DNA from: Fimbriimonadia bacterium
GTDB lineage: Bacteria; Armatimonadota; Fimbriimonadia; Fimbriimonadales; Fimbriimonadaceae
DNA: 5,481 bases
Direction of reading: 5' to 3'
NCBI GenBank assembly: GCA_029824495.1
Contig: JALGXY010000228.1
Coordinates: 1 to 5,481, forward strand
In this document: positions 1-5,481 of the stretch, one piece after another
Layout of the letters: every line of letters begins with the position of its first letter
How positions within the stretch are numbered: position 1 is the stretch's first letter
The notes under the pieces: model-generated
The model's input: only the letters and a program-made list of their open reading frames with translations
Database searches by the model: none
Told to the model about the DNA's origin: nothing
Translations under genes and position numbers: made by a program

Positions 1-1781
1 CGATCGTCAAGCCTGGCGACTTTGTCATGGAGGGTGATCCGATGGCAGACGGTGCGAACTGTGACAACGGTCTGCTCGCTCTGGGCCAGAACCTGACGGT
101 AATCTTTATGCCGTGGGGCGGCTACAACTATGAGGACGCTATCCTGCTCAGCGAACGCCTGGTCAAGGAAGATGTCTTCACTTCGATTCATGTTGATCGC
201 TACGAAAGCGAAGCGGTCGATACCAAGCTCGGCCCTGAAGAGATCACGCGCGACATCCCGAATGTTGGCGAAGATGCTCTGAAGGATCTTGATGAGAACG
301 GCATCATCCGAGTCGGCGCCGAGGTTCGACCTGAAGACATTCTTGTCGGCAAGGTTGCTCCTAAAGGCCAGACAGAGATGACCGCTGAAGAGCGGCTGAT
401 CATCGCCATCTTCGGCAAGAAAGCTGAAGAGACTCGAGACGTTTCACTTCGACTGCCTCACGGCGAGAAGGGAATGGTCGTTGATGTTAAGGTCTTCAGC
501 CGATTCAAGTATCTCAGCCCCTCGATCAACCATGTCTATAAGGAATCGAAGAAGCGAGAGCGACTGATCTGTGACCGAACAGAAGAGCCGCTCCTGCAGA
601 TTCCTGGCGACGAACTGAAAGCCGGAACCAACATGAAGGCTCAGGTCTATGTCGCTCAGAAGCGAAAGATCATGGTCGGTGACAAGATGGCTGGCCGACA
701 CGGAAACAAGGGCGTCATCTCGCGCATCCTCCCTGAAGAGGATATGCCGATGATGATGGATGGAACTCCTGTCGACATCATTCTTAACCCGCTGGGTGTT
801 CCCAGCCGAATGAACATCGGTCAGATCCTCGAGACACACCTTGGATACGCTGGACGGGTCCTCGGTTCTCGGTATGTCTGCCCTGCCTTTGAGGGAGCTA
901 CAGAGAAAGAGGTCCTTGACGAGATGCAGCGCATGGCTGAAGCCCTGCGGTCCAAGATTCTCAAGGCCTACATTCACGAGGAGCTCGACTTGAGCATTCG
1001 ATTCACGCCTGGCGCAAGCCTGGAAGAGATGCTCGAAGCAGTGGACGCTAAGCTGCGAACCCTCGATCAGAGCGCTCTTGAGCGGATCTCCCGAATCACG
1101 GCTGCACCTTCAAGCCTCTCCACGGAGAAGCTGCTTGAAATCGAAGCCAATCTGGAAGAGTGGGAGCCGGAAGAGCTCTCCGACAAGCCGGGCAAAGCCT
1201 ACAAGGGCAAGAAGGCGATCTATGAAGGCATCATCGAGAACATCAAAGAGAACGTGTGGACCCGAACCGGAATCGATCCGGATTCGTGCAAGTCTCTCGT
1301 TCGAGATGGTCTGACAGGCGACATTCTTCCGAACCGAATGACGGTCGGTGTGATCTACATGCTGAAGCTGGAGCACCTGGCTGATGAGAAGATCCACGCC
1401 CGCTCAATCGGCCCGTACTCACTTGTGACGCAGCAGCCTCTGGGCGGTAAAGCTCAGTTCGGTGGCCAGCGATTCGGTGAGATGGAAGTCTGGGCTCTCG
1501 AAGCCTATGGCGCTGCCTACACTCTTCAGGAGCTGCTGACCATCAAGTCTGACGACGTGATGGGTCGAGTCAAGGCTTACGAGTCGATCGTCAAGGGCGA
1601 GTCGATTCAAGAGCCTGGCATTCCGGAATCGTTCAAGATTCTGGTCAGCGAGATGCGGTCGCTCTGTCTTAGGGTGACGGTCGAAGACAAGGAGAACAAA
1701 GAGCTTTCGCTCAAGGATCTCGACGAACTGACAGGTGGCGACGACGGCCGCCTCGCACGTTCAGTCGGATTCTTCAACTAA
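1..1781 (+). CDS. rpoB: RNA polymerase beta subunit, C-terminal part (5' end outside window)
   Basis: This is the beta subunit of DNA-directed RNA polymerase, which forms one pincer of the enzyme and contributes residues around the active site. The frame is open from base 3 (I-V-K-P-G-D), so the ATG at 27 is internal and not the start. Seen in order are the M-P-W-x-G-Y-N-Y-E-D block (acidic pair at 132-137, equivalent to E. coli E813/D814), the flap (about 200-680), [12 protein letters not shown] with the two active-site lysines at 684 and 708 (K1065/K1073 in E. coli), D-E-K-I-H-A-R-S with His at 1395 (H1237), [17 protein letters not shown] at about 1443-1493, and the C-terminal clamp segment ending at TAA 1779-1781. 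The rifampicin region is upstream of the window. Two stretches (504-605 and 915-1304) look like insertions relative to E. coli and Bacillus. rpoC follows 99 bases later on the same strand, the usual operon order. Identity is near certain. Confidence 0.98.
   Translation, partial: IVKPGDFVMEGDPMADGANCDNGLLALGQNLTVIFMPWGGYNYEDAILLSERLVKEDVFTSIHVDRYESEAVDTKLGPEEITRDIPNVGEDALKDLDENGIIRVGAEVRPEDILVGKVAPKGQTEMTAEERLIIAIFGKKAEETRDVSLRLPHGEKGMVVDVKVFSRFKYLSPSINHVYKESKKRERLICDRTEEPLLQIPGDELKAGTNMKAQVYVAQKRKIMVGDKMAGRHGNKGVISRILPEEDMPMMMDGTPVDIILNPLGVPSRMNIGQILETHLGYAGRVLGSRYVCPAFEGATEKEVLDEMQRMAEALRSKILKAYIHEELDLSIRFTPGASLEEMLEAVDAKLRTLDQSALERISRITAAPSSLSTEKLLEIEANLEEWEPEELSDKPGKAYKGKKAIYEGIIENIKENVWTRTGIDPDSCKSLVRDGLTGDILPNRMTVGVIYMLKLEHLADEKIHARSIGPYSLVTQQPLGGKAQFGGQRFGEMEVWALEAYGAAYTLQELLTIKSDDVMGRVKAYESIVKGESIQEPGIPESFKILVSEMRSLCLRVTVEDKENKELSLKDLDELTGGDDGRLARSVGFFN
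504..605 (+). other. Short insertion in the RpoB flap at the beta-i9 site
   Basis: About 34 residues lie between V-F-S-R and G-D-E-L-K-A-G. In Bacillus-type beta subunits these two blocks nearly touch, while E. coli has its long helical insert beta-i9 at exactly this point. The stretch is basic in the middle (K-E-S-K-K-R-E-R) and contains one cysteine. The frame is unbroken and the codon use matches the rest of rpoB, so it is an in-frame part of the protein. The boundaries come from remembered family sequences and could move by a few residues. Confidence 0.6.
915..1304 (+). other. Large lineage-specific insertion in RpoB
   Basis: Some 130 residues separate the [12 protein letters not shown] block from D-G-L-T-G-D-I-L-P. 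In Bacillus only about 18 residues lie between the equivalent blocks, so roughly 110 are extra. The segment is rich in Glu, Leu and Lys and reads like several amphipathic helices (for example [12 protein letters not shown], then [13 protein letters not shown]). A more basic part follows ([10 protein letters not shown]) and then a [11 protein letters not shown] stretch. The frame and codon use are continuous with the flanks. Its function is unknown; an outward-facing accessory module is an inference. Confidence 0.65.
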
Positions 1782-1791
1782 TCGATTTGAA

Positions 1792-1809
1792 GGGCGGCTG
1801 CAGCCGCCC
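1792..1809 (+). other. Perfect 18-bp palindrome (hairpin 1) after rpoB
   Basis: GGGCGGCTG at 1792-1800 is followed directly by its reverse complement CAGCCGCCC at 1801-1809, ten bases after the rpoB stop. In RNA this would form a seven-pair GC stem with a UGCA loop. No U-run follows, so it is not a standard intrinsic terminator, which fits the need to read on into rpoC. It may be an attenuator, a processing or pausing structure, or a protein-binding palindrome; the sequence does not decide. Confidence 0.7.
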
Positions 1810-1824
1810 GCCAGATCATCAACC

Positions 1825-1838
1825 GCTCCTTCGGGAGC
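1825..1838 (+). other. UUCG-tetraloop hairpin 2 between rpoB and rpoC
   Basis: GCTCC (1825-1829) pairs with GGAGC (1834-1838) around a TTCG loop. The closing C-G pair makes it the extra-stable cUUCGg form. There is no following T-tract. It lies 15 bases after hairpin 1 and 5 bases before a second hairpin of the same kind. Confidence 0.65.
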
Positions 1839-1843
1839 CTGAG

Positions 1844-1855
1844 GCCCTTCGGGGC
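1844..1855 (+). other. UUCG-tetraloop hairpin 3 before rpoC
   Basis: GCCC (1844-1847) pairs with GGGC (1852-1855) around TTCG, again closed by C-G. It ends 25 bases before the rpoC ATG, leaving the A-rich leader with the ribosome-binding region single-stranded. The stem has only four pairs, so it is weaker than its neighbour. Confidence 0.55.
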
Positions 1856-1862
1856 AAACATT

Positions 1863-1868
1863 AAAGAG
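1863..1868 (+). promoter_or_regulatory. Weak candidate ribosome-binding site for rpoC
   Basis: AAAGAG is the only purine-rich Shine-Dalgarno-like match before the ATG at 1881, but it sits 12 bases away, longer than usual. The rest of the leader is A-rich and probably unstructured, which may help initiation. The start is fixed mainly by protein homology. Confidence 0.35.
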
Positions 1869-1880
1869 AACAGAAACAGA

Positions 1881-2798
1881 ATGGCGGACACAAACCTGTT
1901 CGATAAGATCCGGATCACGATTGCCAGCCCCACGGATATCCGTGGGTGGTCTCATGGCGAGGTCAAGAAACCGGAGACGATCAACTACCGAACGTTCAAA
2001 CCCGAACGTGACGGTCTCTTTTGCCAGCGCATCTTCGGCCCAGTCAAAGACTGGGAGTGTGAGTGCGGCCGGTACAAGAAGATCAAATACAAGGGCATTA
2101 TCTGCGAGCGATGTGGCGTTGAAGTCACCCGCAGCAAGGTACGACGAGAGCGCATGGGCCACATTGAGCTGGCTGCGCCCGTCTGCCACATCTGGTACCT
2201 GAAAGGTGTTCCTTCACCCCTTTCGCTGATCCTGGACATTTCGCCCAGGCAGCTGGAGAAGGTCATCTACTTTGCCAGCTTCATCATTCTTGATCTCGAT
2301 TTCGATCGAATTTCAGAGCTTCTTCCGACGATCATGGAGATGGTTGAGACCGAAAAGTCTTCGATCATTAACCAGATGCGTCAGCTCGAAGCAGAGTCCT
2401 TGAACCGGCTGACGACCGAAATGGTCAACAACCCGGACGAGTACTTCGACGACAGCTACGTGCGGGAGCGAATGAAGGCCAACTATGACCGCATTCGAGC
2501 TGAATTCCGAGATGCTGACGATCGCCTGAAAGACCTCGATATTGCGGCAGATATTCTGGGCAAGCTGGAACGCTATCAGCTTCTCGAAGAGGACAAGTGG
2601 CGCGCCATCAGCAAGCTGCTCGACTCGGTCGGTCGTCGCATGAAGACCGATCTGGACGACCTGATCCAGGCCAACATCGGTGCTGACGCAATTCGCGACT
2701 TGCTCAAGACTGTCGATCTCGATCCGCTTATCCGCCAGCTTCGAAGAGAGATTCGAGAAACCACCAGCCAGCGCCGAGCCAGAGCCATCAAGCTGTAA
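1881..2798 (+). CDS. rpoC: RNA polymerase beta' subunit, N-terminal fragment ending at a premature stop
   Basis: This is the N-terminal 305 residues of beta', which builds most of the clamp of RNA polymerase. The ATG at 1881 is supported by the usual beta' opening: [12 protein letters not shown], then [15 protein letters not shown]. The first zinc site is complete: Cys60 and Cys62 (2058, 2064), Cys75 and Cys78 (2103, 2112), in C-E-C-G and [19 protein letters not shown] and the [10 protein letters not shown] segment follow, then charged helices up to [16 protein letters not shown] at 2796-2798 then ends the frame. A normal beta' continues here for another thousand residues or so, and its sequence does continue in the +1 frame from 2797. 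The lid, coiled coil and active site all lie downstream, so this fragment alone could not work as beta'. Best read as the 5' part of a frameshifted rpoC. Confidence 0.95.
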   Translation: MADTNLFDKIRITIASPTDIRGWSHGEVKKPETINYRTFKPERDGLFCQRIFGPVKDWECECGRYKKIKYKGIICERCGVEVTRSKVRRERMGHIELAAPVCHIWYLKGVPSPLSLILDISPRQLEKVIYFASFIILDLDFDRISELLPTIMEMVETEKSSIINQMRQLEAESLNRLTTEMVNNPDEYFDDSYVRERMKANYDRIRAEFRDADDRLKDLDIAADILGKLERYQLLEEDKWRAISKLLDSVGRRMKTDLDDLIQANIGADAIRDLLKTVDLDPLIRQLRREIRETTSQRRARAIKL

Positions 2799-2811
2799 AC
2801 CCGAGTGGATG
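2790..2811 (+). other. Frame break in rpoC: probable small deletion with +1 shift
   Basis: The upstream frame reads A-I-K-L-stop (TAA 2796-2798). The downstream frame reads K-P-E-W-M from 2797, one base later. In other beta' proteins the I-K-x-L part and K-P-E-W-M are separated by about 9-13 residues of the type V-V/L-E-A-F-x-x-S-G-N; these are missing here. The two observations together fit loss of about 26-35 bases, not a single-base slip. Sequence on both sides is otherwise normal, so any lesion is recent or artefactual. Confidence 0.85.
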
Positions 2812-5481
2812 GTCCTCGAAGTCGTGCCCGTGATCAGCCCAGAGCTGCGGCCGATGGTCCAGCTCGACGGTGGTCGATTCGCCACCTCAGATCTCAACGA
2901 TCTCTATCGACGTATCATCAACCGAAACAACCGCCTGAAGAAGATCATTGAGATCCAGGCGCCGGAATCGATCATCAACCACGAAAAGCGCCTCCTGCAG
3001 GAGTCGGTGGATGCCCTGATCGACAACGGTCGACGATCCCGCCCAGTCGTCGGTTCAAATCAGCGTCCGCTCAAATCGCTCTCCGACATGCTCAAGGGCA
3101 AGGAAGGCCGGTTCCGAAAGAACCTGCTCGGAAAGCGAGTTGACTATTCGGGACGATCAGTTATCGTCGTCGGTCCTCACCTGAAGCTGCACCAATGCGG
3201 TCTGCCGAAGGAGATGGCTCTCGAGCTGTTCAAGCCGTTTGTTATGAAGGTTCTGGTCGAACGAAAGATCACCCAGAACATCAAGACGGCCAAGAAGCTG
3301 ATCGAGCGAATGAACCCGGCTGTCTGGGACGGTCTGGAAGAGGTGATTAAGGAGCATCCGGTTCTTCTGAACCGAGCGCCCACCCTCCACCGACTCGGCA
3401 TCCAGGCATTCGAGCCGATTCTGGTTGAAGGCAAGGCGATCCAGCTTCATCCGCTGGTCTGTCACGCCTACAACGCTGACTTCGATGGTGACCAGATGGC
3501 GGTTCACGTGCCGCTCAGCATGCAGGCTCAGGCTGAAGCCCGAGTTCTGATGCTGTCGACACAGAACCTCTTCTCACCGGCTGACGGCCGCCCGGTCGTT
3601 TCGCCGATTCAGGACATCGTCCTCGGCTGCTATGCGCTGACCTATACCAACCAAGAAGGCGCAAAGGCTCTGCAGGCCAAGATCGATGCCTACGAGAAGG
3701 ACAGCGAAAAGAACGAAGCTCCGTTCATCTACGCGAATCCCGACGAAGTTCTGTTCAACTACGAGTCGCCCGCTGCTGACAGCATCGGACTGAACGATCC
3801 CGTTCAGGTGCGAATTCGACGTCCAATCTTCCGACCGGACTCCGAAGTTGACTATCGAGACCGTGATTCTGGTGTCGAGTACAAGAAGGTTGAGATCGAG
3901 AATGAGTTCGGCGAAACTGTCGAACAGCTCGAACCGATGGATCAGGAGTTCGAAACCGTTGTTTCGACGACAACTCCTGGACGGTTGATCTACAACGCAG
4001 TGCTGCCCTACCCGATGCGGTGGAGCGATGAGCACCTGCAGACAGAGCTCTCTAAGAAAGCTCTGGCCAACACGATCATCCAGTGCCACAACCTTGTGGG
4101 CCAGGAAGGCACCATTGAGCTGCTCGATGCTGTCAAGAACCTCGGCTTCAAGTGGGCTTCTCGATACGGCATTTCAATTGCATTGACCGATATGGACCCG
4201 CCAGATGACCGCGATGCCATGCTGGACGATGCAGACGCGAAAGCCGACAAGATCCTGATGCAGTTCCGACGTGGTATGACGACCTTCCGCGAAATGCAGG
4301 AGAGTCTCATCCGCCTCTGGACAGAAACCTACGACCAGATCGGCGCTGCTATCGTCAAGACGATGCAGCAGGAGAACCCTCTGTCGATCATTACGGTATC
4401 TGGTGCTCGTGGCTCGGTCAAACAGCTTGCACAGCTCTCTGGTATGCGAGGCTTGATGTTCAACCAGTTCAACGAGGTTATCTACGAACTGCCCGTCAAG
4501 AACTCGTTCCAAAAAGGTCTGTCGATGCTGGAATTCTTCGTCACCACACACGGTGCACGTAAGGGTCTTGCCGACACGGCGCTTCGAACTGCTGACGCTG
4601 GCTACCTGACTCGTCGACTCGTCGACGTCGCCCAGGATGTCATCATCCGCACAAGAGACTGCGGCACAACTGAAGGCGTTCTTGCTGGCCGAATCCTCCA
4701 TGAGGGCAAAGTCATCGAATCGATGGGAGATCGAGCTGTCTTCCGTGCAGCCCAGTGCACGATTACTCACCCAGAAACGGGCGAAATCGTCGTGGAGCAC
4801 AATCAGCTCATCACTGAGCAGGATGCTGCAGTTCTCAACGATATCGAAACCGGCTTCTACAACAAGCTTGAAGCGGCCGAGACTGAAGAAGCGAAGACTG
4901 TAGTCAACGAAGAGTACTTGGGATATGGCTTTGACATCGACCTTCACGGTCGACTCGGCGCCAAGGTCCGAAGTGCGATCACCTGTGAAGCGGAACTCGG
5001 CATGTGCGCGCTCTGCTACGGTGTCGACCTTGCCACCCAGAAGGTGGTTGAGGACGGTGTTGCAGTCGGAATCATCGCTGCTCAATCGATCGGTGAGCCT
5101 GGAACGCAGCTTACGATGCGGACGTTCCACACAGGTGGTGTTGCTGGTTCAGCGGTTATCGCTCGAACGAACCAGTACAAGACCGGCAAGTTCATCAAAC
5201 AGTTCCAGGCTGACTTTGAAGCAGCCACGAACACCCAGATGGGCGACTTCGATCCGAACAAGATGATCTCAACGCAGGAGGAGGCTGTCAAAGCCCTCTT
5301 CAACGATGGATCAAGGATCGACGATGCGAAGAAGAAGCGAACTGTCAAAGCTGCTGAAAAGGCGCAAGAGAAGCTGGAAGGCGACTCCAAAAAGCTTTGG
5401 GAGCGAAGTCGAAAGACGTTCTTCTATTCCTGGACTGGTGAGTCGAGCGGTATTGTCCGAGTTGAAGAGATCTTCGAAGCT
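2809..5481 (+). CDS. rpoC: RNA polymerase beta' subunit, main part (frameshifted from the N-terminal fragment; 3' end outside window)
   Basis: This is the catalytic body of beta'. Homology begins at 2797 (K-P-E-W); the first in-frame ATG is 2809. It has only a GAG three bases upstream, too close for a good ribosome site, so it is unlikely to be a true start. The frame is open to the window edge. In order: lid S-P-E-L-R-P (2836-2880); clamp coiled coil that binds sigma (about 2890-3036); rudder and [10 protein letters not shown]; active-site N-A-D-F-D-G-D-Q-M with magnesium-binding Asp at 3478, 3484 and 3490; S-G-A-R-G-S (about 4402); bridge helix (about 4513-4620, [13 protein letters not shown]); second zinc site Cys at 4660, 4984, 5005 and 5014; trigger loop [11 protein letters not shown] (Met 5116, Arg 5119, His 5128). 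All key residues are present, which argues against an old pseudogene. The trigger loop holds an insertion at about 5149-5442. Confidence 0.95.
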   Translation, partial: MVLEVVPVISPELRPMVQLDGGRFATSDLNDLYRRIINRNNRLKKIIEIQAPESIINHEKRLLQESVDALIDNGRRSRPVVGSNQRPLKSLSDMLKGKEGRFRKNLLGKRVDYSGRSVIVVGPHLKLHQCGLPKEMALELFKPFVMKVLVERKITQNIKTAKKLIERMNPAVWDGLEEVIKEHPVLLNRAPTLHRLGIQAFEPILVEGKAIQLHPLVCHAYNADFDGDQMAVHVPLSMQAQAEARVLMLSTQNLFSPADGRPVVSPIQDIVLGCYALTYTNQEGAKALQAKIDAYEKDSEKNEAPFIYANPDEVLFNYESPAADSIGLNDPVQVRIRRPIFRPDSEVDYRDRDSGVEYKKVEIENEFGETVEQLEPMDQEFETVVSTTTPGRLIYNAVLPYPMRWSDEHLQTELSKKALANTIIQCHNLVGQEGTIELLDAVKNLGFKWASRYGISIALTDMDPPDDRDAMLDDADAKADKILMQFRRGMTTFREMQESLIRLWTETYDQIGAAIVKTMQQENPLSIITVSGARGSVKQLAQLSGMRGLMFNQFNEVIYELPVKNSFQKGLSMLEFFVTTHGARKGLADTALRTADAGYLTRRLVDVAQDVIIRTRDCGTTEGVLAGRILHEGKVIESMGDRAVFRAAQCTITHPETGEIVVEHNQLITEQDAAVLNDIETGFYNKLEAAETEEAKTVVNEEYLGYGFDIDLHGRLGAKVRSAITCEAELGMCALCYGVDLATQKVVEDGVAVGIIAAQSIGEPGTQLTMRTFHTGGVAGSAVIARTNQYKTGKFIKQFQADFEAATNTQMGDFDPNKMISTQEEAVKALFNDGSRIDDAKKKRTVKAAEKAQEKLEGDSKKLWERSRKTFFYSWTGESSGIVRVEEIFEA
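3817..3966 (+). other. Expanded acidic segment in RpoC after the active-site domain
   Basis: About 50 residues lie between V-Q-V-R-I and [10 protein letters not shown]. coli has about 17-20 residues between the equivalent H-A-R-V-K-V-R and T-T-V-G-R blocks. The extra part is acidic ([15 protein letters not shown] and later E-T-V-E-Q-L-E). It remains in frame with normal codon use. The boundaries are approximate, and this region varies in length among bacteria. Confidence 0.45.
5149..5442 (+). other. Insertion in the RpoC trigger loop (SI3 / beta'i6 position)
   Basis: The N-terminal trigger helix ends normally at T-F-H-T-G-G-V-A-G (to 5148). The second half resumes near [13 protein letters not shown] (from about 5443), which matches I-T-Q-G-L-P-R-V-E-E-L-F-E-A of uninserted enzymes. 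Between them lie about 98 residues, rich in Lys, Glu, Asp and Ala, including D-D-A-K-K-K-R and [17 protein letters not shown]. coli carries its 188-residue SI3 at this site, but this one is about half as long and looks helical and charged. I cannot tell by eye whether it shares the SI3 fold. Confidence 0.7.

Noticed and set aside
444..977. Minus-strand open frame of 177 codons opposite rpoB (and similar ones elsewhere, such as 1761-2189, 2313-2897 and 3574-4089)
   Set aside because: All are opposite conserved RpoB or RpoC coding sequence, with low-complexity or unrecognisable products. They are treated as shadows.
1792..1855. Intrinsic terminator between rpoB and rpoC
   Set aside because: No hairpin is followed by a T-tract, and rpoC needs read-through from the upstream promoter.
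2787..2802. Programmed +1 frameshift of the prfB kind at CTG-TAA-A
   Set aside because: The Leu codon would have to re-pair from CUG to UGU, a poor slip. There is no Shine-Dalgarno-like stimulator just upstream, and a frameshift would not explain the missing conserved residues.
2790..2811. Natural split like cyanobacterial rpoC1/rpoC2
   Set aside because: The cyanobacterial and chloroplast split is several hundred residues further on. Here the break falls within a conserved block with no convincing ribosome site for the ATG at 2809. Not fully excluded.
2790..2811. Intein, group I/II intron or IS insertion causing the break
   Set aside because: Nothing is inserted: coding sequence is lost at the junction and the flanks adjoin directly.
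4609..4632. Short repeated CTCGTCGA-like pattern
   Set aside because: It encodes the invariant L-T-R-R-L-V-D-V-A of the bridge-helix end; the repetition follows from codon choice.
4174..5130. 318-codon open frame on the minus strand, antisense to rpoC
   Set aside because: It lies wholly opposite well-conserved beta' sequence including the bridge helix and zinc site. Its translation resembles no family I know, and it is explained by scarcity of codons whose complements are stops.

Overview
The window lies inside a bacterial rpoB-rpoC operon, with both genes on the plus strand. From the left it holds the C-terminal half of RpoB (RNA polymerase beta subunit; 5' end outside the window). A 99-base intergenic stretch with three close-set hairpins follows. 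The rest is rpoC (beta' subunit), which runs off the right edge inside the trigger loop. I see no mobile element, CRISPR array, tRNA or rRNA. There is no gene on the minus strand that I believe.

The main anomaly is in rpoC. The reading frame that begins at 1881 is excellent beta' sequence for 305 codons, then stops at TAA 2796-2798. The homology resumes at once in the +1 frame (AAA at 2797, K-P-E-W-M) and stays open to the end of the window. About 9-13 residues that normally precede K-P-E-W-M (V-V/L-E-A-F-x-x-S-G-N type) are absent. The simplest reading is a small deletion of roughly 26-35 bases that also shifts the frame. It may be an assembly or sequencing fault or a real lesion; a truly split beta' is possible but less likely. 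All catalytic and zinc-binding residues on both sides of the break are intact.

Both subunits seem to carry lineage-specific insertions, judged against remembered E. coli and Bacillus sequences. In RpoB these are about 34 residues at the flap site where E. coli has its beta-i9 insert, and about 110 extra residues between the C-P-A-F-E-G-A and D-G-x-T-G-D blocks. In RpoC they are an acidic expansion after the active-site domain and about 98 lysine-rich residues within the trigger loop, the site where E. coli has SI3 (beta'i6).

The organism is a bacterium with moderately high GC. The core sequence (for example [11 protein letters not shown] and the G-G-V-A-G trigger-loop tip) resembles the Terrabacteria type more than Proteobacteria. 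Arginine is written mostly as CGA, which is unusual for highly expressed genes. Armatimonadota is a guess from the general look of the proteins, held with low confidence. Both genes encode parts of one enzyme: beta and beta' form the two pincers of RNA polymerase and share the active centre.
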